A stretch of 64,000 nt of DNA from Sphingopyxis sp. OPL5 (GTDB lineage Bacteria > Pseudomonadota > Alphaproteobacteria > Sphingomonadales > Sphingomonadaceae): the NCBI RefSeq assembly GCF_003797775.2, contig NZ_CP060725.1, positions 558,001 to 622,000 on the forward strand, in the 5' to 3' direction. A program made the position numbers and the translations under genes. The notes under the pieces were generated by a model. That model was not told the DNA's origin. It did no database searches and saw only the letters and a list, made by a program, of their open reading frames with translations. How positions within the stretch are numbered: the stretch's first letter is position 1; each line of letters opens with the position of its first letter. This document shows positions 51,142 to 60,371 of the stretch, in pieces.

Positions 51142-53430
51142 ATGAACTACCGTCTCGCGATGCTTGCGTGCACCATCCTGGCCGGCGCGCAGCCCGCTAC
51201 CGCTTTTGCCCAGACTGCGGGCGAGGAAGGGGCAAGCCAAGGAGGCATCCAGGATATCGTCGTCACCGCCCGCCGCTCGGAAGAACGGCTGCAGGACGTG
51301 CCGGTCGCGGTTACGGGCTATAATCAGGAGCAGCTCGCCGCCCTCGACATCCAGGGCTTTGGCGATATCGGGAAGACGGTTCCCAATCTCGACGTGCAGC
51401 GTCAGTTCGGCTCGGCGAGCGCCCCGCAATATTATCTTCGCGGCGTTTCGACCGGCACGCTGAAGTTCGAAGCCGACGCGGGCATCGGCCTCTATATCGA
51501 CGGCATCTATCTCGGCCGTCCGGCCGGCACCGCCTTCGATCTCGCCGACGTGGAACGCGTCGAAGTCCTCCGCGGTCCGCAGGGCACGTTGTTCGGCCGC
51601 AACTCGACGGGCGGCGCCATCAACTTCATCACCGCAGCTCCCTCGGGCGAGTTCGGCGTGAAGGCGCAGGGCACGGTCGGCAACTACGATCGCTATTCGG
51701 GCCGCATTACCGTCAACCTGCCCGCGCTCGGGCCGTTCTCCGCCCGCGTTTCCTATCTTCATGATGAGAATCGCGGATATGTCGACAACCTGACCCCCGG
51801 CCGCACCTTCACCTTCGCCGAACCCTTCGGCACCGTGACGTCCGCCAAGACGTTCGGCGCCGAAAATACCGACGCCTTCTCGGCGGCGGTCCGTTTCGAC
51901 GGTGGCGCTTTCACTGCGGACTACAAGTTCGACTATACCGACAAGGTCAGCACCCAGCTCGGCCAGCAGCTTCTCGGCTATGATCCGAGCTTCACTGCCG
52001 GCGTTGGAAATCCGCCTTTCTACACCGGTGCACCAGGTGTGTTCCTGCCGCCGTCGACGACGCGCCGCGACGCGTTGGCGCTCGACCTGACGACCGCTTC
52101 GCACCTGAAGATCCAGGGCCACAGCCTGACGCTCGCCTATGATCTCAGCGACGACATCACGATCAAGAGCATTTCAGGCTATCGCAAGCTCGACGAATTC
52201 GTCGGCGGCAACGACATCGATGGCGGCGCCTACATCGTCGGCGGCCTGCCTTTCACCAACATCTCGTCGATCGAAGACCGTCACCAGAAGCAGTTCACGC
52301 AGGAAGTGCAGTTGCTTGGGAAGATGGGCAATCTCGACTGGGTGCTGGGCGGCTTCTATTTCCGCGAAACGGGCCGCGACAACAACCCGGTCTTCATCGG
52401 CGTGCTCTTTCCGCAGGGTGTGACGATCGTGCCCCGCACGACGCCGACCGACGGCAACACCATCGACATCTTCGGCGTTCCGAGCGACTATCTCGCAGGA
52501 GCCGACACGTCGGTGCGCAACAAGTCGATCGCGGGTTATGCGCATCTTGGCTACAAGACCGATGCCTTCGAAGTCGCCGGCGGCATCCGCTATACGAAGG
52601 ACGATCGCCGCGAAGTGGTCCGCGCCGCGGGTCTCGTTCCGGCCTTCGCGCCTCCGGGCACCTATGACGTCAGCTTCGACCATTGGGACTTCGATGCGAC
52701 CGCCACCTGGATCGCGAGCAGCGACATCCGCGCCTATGCCCGTTTCGCGACGGGCTATCTCTCGGGCGGCGTCCTCGGCGGGGTCGAGTTCCGCCCCGAG
52801 ACCGTCAAGAGCTACGAACTCGGGCTCAAGGCCGATCTCATCGACCGAACGCTGCGGTTGAATGCGGCGGTCTTCCGCAGCGATCGCCGCAACGTGCAGA
52901 CCTTGTCGTTCAGCGCATCGGCGGGCACGTTCATCATCTCGGCGCCGAAAGCGCGCGAGACCGGCTTCGAGCTCGAACTGACGGCACAGCCTTCCGACAA
53001 CTTCTCGTTCAATGCGAGCTACGGCTACCTCGATGCGAAGCTTGCCGACGATCCCGTCGCCGGTCCGGTCGCCTCGCTCGCGCCGAAAAATACGCTGAGC
53101 GTCGGCGCGCAATATGACTCGCCGCATTTCTCGAACGACAGCTTCCTGCAGTTTCGCGTCGACGGGTTCCTCAAGGACAAGCGCCTGTCGGACCCGATCG
53201 TGAACGCAGCCACAGCCTCGCTCACCACGCTTCCCTCGCGCTTCGACATCAACGCGCGCCTGTCGCTCGTCGATCTTCCGCTCGGCGGCACAAAGGCCAA
53301 GATTTCGGCCTGGGTCCAGAATCTGACCAACAACAAGAAGCTCGAATTTGCGCGCAACCTCTCGACCAACGTGATCGGCAATTTCCAGGTCCCGCGCACC
53401 TACGGCCTCGACGTCGGCTTTGAATTCTAA
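51142..53430 (+). CDS. TonB-dependent receptor 2
   Basis: A 762-residue receptor with signal peptide (MLACTILAGAQPATAFAQ), box-like QDIVVTARRSEERL, plug with RVEVLRGPQGTLFGRNSTGG, and a barrel ending TYGLDVGFEF. GGGAGAGAGAG precedes the ATG. Its C-terminal part is similar in pattern to the receptor remnant at 62363 (FRVDG, LGGTKAKISAWVQNLT), so the two are paralogues. Because operator H lies upstream, it is the better candidate for uptake of the steroid substrate. A strong stem-loop follows the stop. Confidence 0.93.
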   Translation: MNYRLAMLACTILAGAQPATAFAQTAGEEGASQGGIQDIVVTARRSEERLQDVPVAVTGYNQEQLAALDIQGFGDIGKTVPNLDVQRQFGSASAPQYYLRGVSTGTLKFEADAGIGLYIDGIYLGRPAGTAFDLADVERVEVLRGPQGTLFGRNSTGGAINFITAAPSGEFGVKAQGTVGNYDRYSGRITVNLPALGPFSARVSYLHDENRGYVDNLTPGRTFTFAEPFGTVTSAKTFGAENTDAFSAAVRFDGGAFTADYKFDYTDKVSTQLGQQLLGYDPSFTAGVGNPPFYTGAPGVFLPPSTTRRDALALDLTTASHLKIQGHSLTLAYDLSDDITIKSISGYRKLDEFVGGNDIDGGAYIVGGLPFTNISSIEDRHQKQFTQEVQLLGKMGNLDWVLGGFYFRETGRDNNPVFIGVLFPQGVTIVPRTTPTDGNTIDIFGVPSDYLAGADTSVRNKSIAGYAHLGYKTDAFEVAGGIRYTKDDRREVVRAAGLVPAFAPPGTYDVSFDHWDFDATATWIASSDIRAYARFATGYLSGGVLGGVEFRPETVKSYELGLKADLIDRTLRLNAAVFRSDRRNVQTLSFSASAGTFIISAPKARETGFELELTAQPSDNFSFNASYGYLDAKLADDPVAGPVASLAPKNTLSVGAQYDSPHFSNDSFLQFRVDGFLKDKRLSDPIVNAATASLTTLPSRFDINARLSLVDLPLGGTKAKISAWVQNLTNNKKLEFARNLSTNVIGNFQVPRTYGLDVGFEF

Positions 53431-53439
53431 TCCGGGTTC

Positions 53440-53476
53440 GGCCGGAGCGCTTCGCCTTGCTAGAAGCGTTCCGGCC
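53440..53476 (+). terminator. Stem-loop after TonB receptor 2
   Basis: A 14-base arm at 53440-53453 (GGCCGGAGCGCTTC) pairs with 53463-53476 with a single G-T mismatch and a nine-base loop. It begins ten bases after the receptor stop. No T-run follows, so it may act as a 3' stabiliser as much as a terminator. Confidence 0.55.
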
Positions 53477-53620
53477 ACGGCATCCTCAACCTGATGGCCG
53501 GGCAAGCCAGACGGTTCGGTTTCTTAGGATCCGATCGTCTGGCCTGTCCGGCCCATTTTTGAGATAGCCTGAAAAACATATCGAGAAGCGATCCGGCGCA
53601 ACGACGCCAAGGGAGATGAG

Positions 53621-54853
53621 ATGCTCGGCGCACGCACCGCTAACGGCACCAACTGGTTCCAGGTCGCGATCGCGACCCTCGCGCAAAACTTTGCCACCGG
53701 GCTCGCGTTCGGCAGTTTCGGCACACTCGTTCTGGCGATGGAAAAGGAATATGACGCGACCCGTTCCACCTCGTCGCTCGCAATATCGCTCATGCTCGTT
53801 TCTCTCTCGCTGACTGCTGCCGCCCTCGGCCGCATCGTCGAGAAAGTCTCCATCCGCACCATCATGATATTCGGCGCACTGCTTGCTGCCGCCGCCTTCC
53901 TGGCCGCTTCCCAAGTGAAGGAAGCAAGCCATCTGCTAGCCGTCTATTTTTTCCTTCTCGGCCCCGCCACGGCCATGCTCGGCACCCTGCCATCGAATAC
54001 GCTCGCAGCGCGCTGGGCCAGCAGCCGACACCGCGGCGTTGCGCTCGGGATCGTCAACATGCCGCTCATGGTCATGGTCGTTCCGATCACGATCGCACCG
54101 CTCCTTCAGGCGGAAGGCATCCGAACCGTCTACCAGGCACTGGCGGGCGCCATGGTCCTGTTCCTGCCATTGCTGTTTTTCGTGCGCGATCGCCAGGAAC
54201 TGGCGATGAGCGAGGCTGCACCTGTCATCGCGAAAGGGGGTCGCGAACCATCGACACCGCTCACCCGGCGACCGATCTTCTGGATCCTCGTCGTAGCCCA
54301 GGGCCTGCTTGTCGGCGCGGGTACGATGAAGCTTGCGCACTTCGTCCCCCTGTTCATCGAACAGGGACGGACGTTCGAAGAGGCGAATACGCTCCTCGCC
54401 ATCACCGGCGGCGCCGGCTTGCTCGGATCTTTTCTGTTTGGCGCGATCGCGGACCGCATCGGAGGCGCCAAGGCGCTGATGGCGAATTGCCTGGTCCAGG
54501 CGGTCATGTGGACGGTCTTTCTCGCGCCTGTCGGGCTGCCGGTGCTGATACTCGACGCGGTCGTCGTCGGCGCTTGCGGAGCGGGCGCTCAAGCGGCCTT
54601 CGGCGTCACGCTGGCAACCCTGTACGGCACCAGGTCATTCAGCCGCGCATTCGGGCTGATGGCGCTCTTCACTCTACCCTTCCTGTTCGGGCTCACCCCG
54701 ATCGCGAGCCTCCTCTACGAGGCAAGCGGCAGCTATCATCTGCCGATGGGTCTGATGGTCGGACTTTTCGTGGTTGCTGCCGGGCTGTTCTACATCGCGA
54801 CGCGCGAGGAACGCGAGGCGAGAGCGCGTGCGCTGTTGAACGGCGCCGACTGA
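53621..54853 (+). CDS. MFS transporter
   Basis: A 410-residue MFS carrier with about twelve membrane segments, a signature segment FATGLAFGSFGTLVLAMEKE and a loop GAIADRIGGAKAL. The form suits monocarboxylate-type MFS permeases. It is 190 bases downstream of TonB receptor 2 and separated from it by a stem-loop; no recurring operator site was seen in that gap. It is convergent with the related MFS gene at 54951, to which it is similar in pattern (KLAHFVPLFIEQG here, KNVHFVPILTEQG there). Confidence 0.85.
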   Translation: MLGARTANGTNWFQVAIATLAQNFATGLAFGSFGTLVLAMEKEYDATRSTSSLAISLMLVSLSLTAAALGRIVEKVSIRTIMIFGALLAAAAFLAASQVKEASHLLAVYFFLLGPATAMLGTLPSNTLAARWASSRHRGVALGIVNMPLMVMVVPITIAPLLQAEGIRTVYQALAGAMVLFLPLLFFVRDRQELAMSEAAPVIAKGGREPSTPLTRRPIFWILVVAQGLLVGAGTMKLAHFVPLFIEQGRTFEEANTLLAITGGAGLLGSFLFGAIADRIGGAKALMANCLVQAVMWTVFLAPVGLPVLILDAVVVGACGAGAQAAFGVTLATLYGTRSFSRAFGLMALFTLPFLFGLTPIASLLYEASGSYHLPMGLMVGLFVVAAGLFYIATREEREARARALLNGAD

Positions 54854-54950
54854 GCCAAGGGACGCCTGCACCGCCGCGGATACAGAGACGGCAAGCTGAA
54901 CCGCCGACGCCTGTTGGCGGCGCCGAGAGCCGTGCAAACCGCCTCCCCAG

Positions 54951-56228
54951 TCAATTCGCTGCGATCAATCGCTTCTCGGTCCGGACGAGCGATGCACAGC
55001 AGGCCGATGCGACGATGAAGAGAATGATGATGGCGGCGAGCGGCAAATCATAATTGCCGAAACCTTCGCGTAGAGCTCCTACAATCGGTGAGATCGCGAA
55101 GACGAATGGAATGGTGGTCAGCGCCGAGAGCCCGCTCACCCGCGCAAAATTCGCCCGTCCGAAGAAGCGATTGACGAAGACACCCTTCGCGCTCGCTACC
55201 CCGCCGCCGCACGCGCCGATGACCACAGCGTCGACGACGAGCAGTGCGAAGGGCGACGGCAAAATAAGGATGAGCCACACGCAGGCTTGGAGAAGAGCAT
55301 TGATTGCGAGGGCACCGGAAGAAGAGAAGCGATCGGCGAGATAGCCGAAGAGGAGCGACCCCGCGATCCCCGTGGCGCCCGAGATCGACAGCAGGAACGC
55401 TGCCCGCGAGATGTCCCAGCCCTGTTCGGTGAGGATCGGTACGAAGTGCACATTCTTGCTGACACCGGCGCCGACGATCAGCCCTGACGCCAGCACGATC
55501 AGCAGGAAGTGCGGGCTCCGCCAGAGCTGGAACGCCGTGAGCGCTTCCGATGCGCCGGACGCACTCGCATGTGCGGGCGCACCGCCGACGGGCTCCAAGC
55601 CGACTCGCTCCGGGGCGTCGATCACGGCGAAAAGCAGCGGCAATGCCCCGATGAACAGGCCGGCCACGACATAGAAGATCCCCGCAAGGCCGAGGACGGG
55701 CTTGGCGGCAACAACGGCGAGCGGCGCAACCGTGATCACGACCGGCATCATGACGATGCCCATGAGCCGTCCCTGGTTTCTGCTGAACCAGTTGTTGACG
55801 AGGGTCAGCACCGGGACGACGCCCAGGAGCGCCGTTCCCGGCCCTACGAGCAGCCCGTAAATGGCGAACATCGCGAGGCTGCCGCTCGCACTGGGAATGA
55901 GCATGAAACCGAGGGACGACATCAAGGCGCCCGCGATCATCAGGGGCCGGATGCCGATCCGGCCGATCAGCATCCCGATGACCGGCGCGATGAGCCCGTG
56001 CGCCAGCGCCACGAACGAGAGCGCCAGCGACACCTCGGCACGTCCCACGCCGAAATGGCGCTCGATGTCGAGCACCATCACACCGAAGGTGCCGTAGCAT
56101 AGGCCGATTCCAAGGTTGATCGAGAGGAAACCGATCGCGACCATCCGCCGTCCGAGCCGCGAAGCTCGCGCCTCGGGATCGATCGCGCCCTTTCCGATCG
56201 CCGTCGCCTCGTCAAAACCAGTCGTCAT
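54951..56228 (-). CDS. MFS transporter
   Basis: A 425-residue MFS carrier with about twelve membrane segments (MVAIGFLSINLGIGLCYGTF, GYLADRFSSSGALAINALLQ). ATG at 56228 follows GGAGAGAG; longer frames upstream would run through the promoter. It is divergent from the amidohydrolase gene across candidate operator I. It is a paralogue of the convergent MFS at 53621, and the pair may carry related acids in and out. Confidence 0.85.
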   Translation of the reverse strand: MTTGFDEATAIGKGAIDPEARASRLGRRMVAIGFLSINLGIGLCYGTFGVMVLDIERHFGVGRAEVSLALSFVALAHGLIAPVIGMLIGRIGIRPLMIAGALMSSLGFMLIPSASGSLAMFAIYGLLVGPGTALLGVVPVLTLVNNWFSRNQGRLMGIVMMPVVITVAPLAVVAAKPVLGLAGIFYVVAGLFIGALPLLFAVIDAPERVGLEPVGGAPAHASASGASEALTAFQLWRSPHFLLIVLASGLIVGAGVSKNVHFVPILTEQGWDISRAAFLLSISGATGIAGSLLFGYLADRFSSSGALAINALLQACVWLILILPSPFALLVVDAVVIGACGGGVASAKGVFVNRFFGRANFARVSGLSALTTIPFVFAISPIVGALREGFGNYDLPLAAIIILFIVASACCASLVRTEKRLIAAN

Positions 56229-56328
56229 TGACTCTCTCCGCTTCGACCCACGCTCATGCGGCGGGGCCTGATTATGAGATGACCATCGCGCCAACTGCGA
56301 CGATTTGCTAGAGCAATCGCCGCAGAAA

Positions 56329-56383
56329 TGCCGCATAATGAAGAAAATCGAACATATAATGATGATTCGCGTAAAATGGGGAG
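56329..56383. promoter_or_regulatory. Candidate operator I between MFS and amidohydrolase genes
   Basis: TTCGCGTA at 56376-56383 and TGCCGCA at 56329-56335 are degenerate half-sites in inverted order. The first is eight bases before the amidohydrolase GTG, overlapping the ribosome-site area. This is the weakest member of the set. Confidence 0.25.
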
Positions 56384-56390
56384 AGACAGA

Positions 56391-58127
56391 GTGGCAGCGA
56401 GCGCGCCGACCTTCGACATTGTCATCCGCGGCGGTCTGGTGATCGACGGGAGCGGAAGCGCCCCCTACGAAGCCGATGTTGCCGTGCAAGACGGGAAGAT
56501 CTGCGCTGTCGGGACCATCGAGGGCACGGGCGAAGAAGAGATAGACGCGCGAGGACGCATCGTCACGCCGGGCTTCATCGACATCCACACCCATTATGAC
56601 GGCCAGGTAACGTGGGAAGACACACTTGCTCCGTCGTCAAATCATGGGGTCACCACAGTGGTCATGGGAAATTGCGGGGTCGGCTTCGCGCCGTGCAAGC
56701 CCGAGAATCGTGACATGCTCGTCCGGGTCATGGAGGGTGTGGAAGATATTCCCGAAGTCGTGATGGTCGAAGGGCTGCCCTGGAACTGGGAGAGTTTTCC
56801 CGAATATCTCGACGCGCTCGAGGCACGGCGAGCCGACATCGATTTCGCGGCGCAGATCCCGCATGCGCCGGTCCGCATTCACGTCATGGGCCAGCGCGGC
56901 GCCGACCGCGAGCCGCCGTCCGACGAGGATCTCTCCGAGATGACGCGCATCGTCGCGGAAGGCGTGCGCGCCGGCGCGTTCGGCGTGACGACATCGCGCA
57001 GCCTCGCGCACCGAACCGCCAGCGGCGATCTCGCCCCGACGGTAACTTCGGAGGAAAAGGAATATCGCGCGCTTGCCGAAGGACTTCGCGTTGCCGGGTC
57101 GGGGGTATTCCAGCTCATTCCCGGCGCCCAGGAAGGCAAGGACCCCGCCGAGGAGATGGCCATGCTGCGCCGCCTGTCGGAGATCGCCGGGCGCCCCCTT
57201 TCCTTCTCCCTGCTGAACACGGTTCAACATCCGGACAATATGGAAGCAACGCTCGGACTCCTGTCCGAGACGACCGGGGACGGACTTCCGATCCGCGCCC
57301 AGGTCTTTCCGCGCGCGGTGGGTATCCTCTACGGCCTCGATCTCTCCTTCCACCCTTTCCGCTTCCACCCAAGCTACAGAAAGATCGAGGCGCTATCGCT
57401 TGCCGAGCGTGTCGCCGCCATGCGCGATCCTGCGATGCGCGCCCGGTTGCTCGCAGAGAAGGCCGAGCACAGCAATCCGACCTTTCTCTATCTGGCGGGA
57501 CAGACGGCCCAGCTCTTTCCGCTCGGCGATCCGCCGGACTATGAGCCGCTTCCCGAATATAGCATCGGCGCGCGCGCCGAGGCCCTCGGCATGTCGCCGG
57601 AAGAACTGGCCTACGACCTGCTCCTCGAGCAGGAGGGCCATGCCACGCTCATGCTGCCGGCCGCCAATTATGTCGGCGGTTCGCTGGAGCCGGTGCGCTC
57701 GATGCTCGAACATCCGGACACGCTCGTCGCGCTCGGTGACGGCGGAGCCCATTATGGCATGATCTGCGACTCCAGTTACCCGACGACGCTGCTCGCCTAC
57801 TGGACCCGCGACCGCTCCCGGGGTCCGAGGCTGCCACTCCCCTGGGCGGTCAAGGCGCTGACGAACAACAATGCGGTGGCGCTCGGCCTCAAGGATCGCG
57901 GTCTCATCGCGGCGGGCATGAAGGCCGACATCAATGTCATCGACTATGATGGGCTGCGCCTCCACGCGCCGACGGCGGTCCACGACCTTCCCGCCGGCGG
58001 GCGCCGGCTCGTGCAACGCGCCGACGGCTATGATGCCACGATCGTGAGCGGCGTGATCACAAGGCGCCGCGGTGAGCGCACCGGAGCCCTGCCTGGGCGA
58101 CTGGTCCGCAACAAGGCTGCTGCCTGA
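56391..58127 (+). CDS. Amidohydrolase, N-acyl-D-amino-acid deacylase-like
   Basis: A 578-residue amidohydrolase of the D-aminoacylase family. Metal ligands are visible in GFIDIHTHYDGQ (HxH), the conserved cysteine in MGNCGVGF, and the aspartate/histidine region GDGGAHYG. It is longer than typical D-aminoacylases of about 480-500 residues. GTG at 56391 has GGGGAGAGA upstream; an ATG five codons earlier is inside that site. A link to hydrolysis of amide-conjugated substrates, such as conjugated bile acids, is possible but unproven. The SDR at 58264 follows. Confidence 0.8.
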   Translation: MAASAPTFDIVIRGGLVIDGSGSAPYEADVAVQDGKICAVGTIEGTGEEEIDARGRIVTPGFIDIHTHYDGQVTWEDTLAPSSNHGVTTVVMGNCGVGFAPCKPENRDMLVRVMEGVEDIPEVVMVEGLPWNWESFPEYLDALEARRADIDFAAQIPHAPVRIHVMGQRGADREPPSDEDLSEMTRIVAEGVRAGAFGVTTSRSLAHRTASGDLAPTVTSEEKEYRALAEGLRVAGSGVFQLIPGAQEGKDPAEEMAMLRRLSEIAGRPLSFSLLNTVQHPDNMEATLGLLSETTGDGLPIRAQVFPRAVGILYGLDLSFHPFRFHPSYRKIEALSLAERVAAMRDPAMRARLLAEKAEHSNPTFLYLAGQTAQLFPLGDPPDYEPLPEYSIGARAEALGMSPEELAYDLLLEQEGHATLMLPAANYVGGSLEPVRSMLEHPDTLVALGDGGAHYGMICDSSYPTTLLAYWTRDRSRGPRLPLPWAVKALTNNNAVALGLKDRGLIAAGMKADINVIDYDGLRLHAPTAVHDLPAGGRRLVQRADGYDATIVSGVITRRRGERTGALPGRLVRNKAAA

Positions 58128-58263
58128 TGCCAGGCTATCCCCTGATCATATCCGAAGCTTTCTCGATACTGGGTCTGGTCGTTGTTGCGGCATTGGCCAA
58201 GCATGCAGGCAGAAGGAAGCGGCCTCGATCCGTCCTCGCTGCTGCCGAGAAGGATCGAAGAGC

Positions 58264-59097
58264 GTGACCACCATGCAGCAGGACTTTGCGGGCCGTGCAT
58301 TTGTCGTAACCGGCGGCGGAACGGGCATCGGCCATGCCTGCGCGGCGGGGTTGGCGGCGCGCGGCGCCCATGTCGTCATCTGCGGCCGCACCGAAAGCGC
58401 ATTGGCCGCATCGGCATCGCGCATAGGAGATCAGCTCAGCGGCAATGGCTCGGTTGCTTATGTCGCCGCGGATGCATCCGATGAGATCGCGATGTCCAGG
58501 GTGGTCGAGGCAGCGCTCGACGTTGCGGGCCGTCTGGACGGAATGGTCGCGAACGCCGGGGGTGGCGGGATGCCCGGTGCCATGCACCAGATATCGGTCG
58601 ACGAGTTCCAGCGCGTGCTCACGTCCAATATCATCTCGACGCTTGTGACGATGAAGGCCGGTATCGCACCGATGCGCGAGGCGGGTGGCGGAGCGCTGGT
58701 GCTCATCTCGTCGCTGAACGGCGATGCGCGCGTAGCCGCCAAATATACCGGCGCCTATTCGGCGGCCAAGGCAGCGATAGATCAGATGGCGCGCGTCGCA
58801 GCGGCGGAATATGGCGGCGACGGCATTCGCGTCAATTCGATCCGGCCGGGCTATATCCACACCGAGATCAACGACAAATATGTCGGCGAAGGCACGCTTT
58901 TCCACCAGTCCTGCCGCGCGAATGTGCCGCTTGCAGGCCCCCTCGGCCAGCCTGGCGACGTCGCCGAGTTAGCCTGCTTCCTGCTCGGCGAGGGCGCGCG
59001 CTGGATCACGGGTCAGGCAATCAGCGTCGACGGCGGGCAGTCGCTGCACGCCGCTCCGGACTCGAGCGAGCTTTTGAAGGCTGCCGGCCTCGCCTAA
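58264..59097 (+). CDS. SDR-family oxidoreductase
   Basis: A 277-residue classical SDR with TGGGTGIGHA, VANAGGGG, serine in LISSLNGD and catalytic YSAAK, ending SVDGGQSLH with a short extra tail. GTG at 58264 has AAGGA at a suitable distance; ATG at 58273 is the alternative. It follows the amidohydrolase by about 135 bases on the same strand and converges on phaZ with a 43-base gap. Confidence 0.82.
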   Translation: MTTMQQDFAGRAFVVTGGGTGIGHACAAGLAARGAHVVICGRTESALAASASRIGDQLSGNGSVAYVAADASDEIAMSRVVEAALDVAGRLDGMVANAGGGGMPGAMHQISVDEFQRVLTSNIISTLVTMKAGIAPMREAGGGALVLISSLNGDARVAAKYTGAYSAAKAAIDQMARVAAAEYGGDGIRVNSIRPGYIHTEINDKYVGEGTLFHQSCRANVPLAGPLGQPGDVAELACFLLGEGARWITGQAISVDGGQSLHAAPDSSELLKAAGLA

Positions 59098-59140
59098 GCC
59101 AGGCCGTCGGGGCCGCCGCTACGCCTGCCCCTACCGTCGC

Positions 59141-60349
59141 TCAGCCCTTGTCATGCGCGCGAATGAAATCTCGCGCGACGGGATAGATCTCGTTCTGGAA
59201 GCGCGAGCCCGAGAACACTCCGTAGTGACCGACCCCCTCCTGCACATGGTGCCGGCGCAGTGCGTCGGGAATGTTCGGGCAGAGGGCATGGGCGGCCTCG
59301 GTTTGCCCGAGCGTACACATATTGTCCTTCGCTCCCTCGATGGTGAGCAGCGGCATCGTATCGAGCGCCTCGAAATCGATCGATTCCCCCTCATATGTCA
59401 TCACCCCGCGAGGCATGTGATGCTCGAAGAAAATCCGCTGGAGCGAGTCGATGTAGAAGCTCTCGGTCATGTCGAGCACGGCAAAATATTCGTCGTAGAA
59501 GCCGCGAAACGCCTCCTGCGCATCGGCATCGCCCCGCAGCCCGTCCTTCACGAATTCCGTGTGCTTCCTGACGTGCGGCTTGAGATTGAGCAGCATGAAC
59601 CCGGCAAGCTGGTAAAAACCGGGATAGACGCGGCGGCCCGAACCCGGAAAACCGGGCGGGATCTTCTTGATATTGTTCGCCCGCAAGAGTTTCAGCGGCA
59701 CATGGTCCGCGACCTTGTTGATAAGCCCTTTGTTGACGCGTGTATCCATCGGCCCCGCCATTAGCGTGAGGCTCGCCGGAACCAGCTCGGGCCTGCGCTT
59801 CGCGAGCACTGCCGCCGCCATCAATGCGGGCGGCGCGGCCTGACAGCTCGCGACCAGATGCGTCCCGGGGCCGAGCGTTTCGAGAAAATCGACGAGATAG
59901 GCGACATAGTCGTCGAGGCCGAAATCCCCGTCCGCCAGTGGCACCTGCCTCGCGTCGCGCCAGTCGGTGATATAGGGGGTGAAGTCGCGCGCGAAGCCGC
60001 GCACCGTATCGCGCAGCAGCGTGGCATGATGCCCCGAGAGCGCCGCGGCGATCAGAACCTTCGGCCTCGCGTCGGCGTCCGGCACATCGAAGCCGATGAG
60101 GTCGGCGAACGGCAGCCTCCGGACGACATGTTCGCGGTAATAGCCGTCGCCGCTCTCCACATTGAAGCCCTGCTTCGGATAGTCGCGCAGCACCCGGAAC
60201 GGCACTTCGCAAAGGGTGGAAAAGGCCCTGTTCGCGAAGCTGTTGCGAAGCGGGTTGAGTTCGTGACGCGCGATCGTTCCGCATGTCTCGAGCGTTGCCG
60301 CCATGGGCCGCGTCAGGAGCCTGGCGGCTTCATAGGCTGTGTAGATCAT
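59141..60349 (-). CDS. phaZ: Intracellular polyhydroxyalkanoate depolymerase
   Basis: A 402-residue intracellular PHA depolymerase with nucleophile Cys169 in HLVASCQAAPP instead of serine, as in the PhaZ family of alphaproteobacteria and Cupriavidus. The C-terminal part HHVQEGVGHYGVFSGSRFQN holds the catalytic histidine. It should release 3-hydroxyacids from storage granules. It starts 22 bases after the phaC stop, so both are in one transcript behind operator J. Confidence 0.88.
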   Translation of the reverse strand: MIYTAYEAARLLTRPMAATLETCGTIARHELNPLRNSFANRAFSTLCEVPFRVLRDYPKQGFNVESGDGYYREHVVRRLPFADLIGFDVPDADARPKVLIAAALSGHHATLLRDTVRGFARDFTPYITDWRDARQVPLADGDFGLDDYVAYLVDFLETLGPGTHLVASCQAAPPALMAAAVLAKRRPELVPASLTLMAGPMDTRVNKGLINKVADHVPLKLLRANNIKKIPPGFPGSGRRVYPGFYQLAGFMLLNLKPHVRKHTEFVKDGLRGDADAQEAFRGFYDEYFAVLDMTESFYIDSLQRIFFEHHMPRGVMTYEGESIDFEALDTMPLLTIEGAKDNMCTLGQTEAAHALCPNIPDALRRHHVQEGVGHYGVFSGSRFQNEIYPVARDFIRAHDKG

Positions 60350-60371
60350 TCATCCCCCTGCATTGGCCCGG

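Noticed and set aside
54854..54950. Possible terminator between the two convergent MFS genes
   Set aside because: Only short imperfect GC stems are present and none stands out from background.
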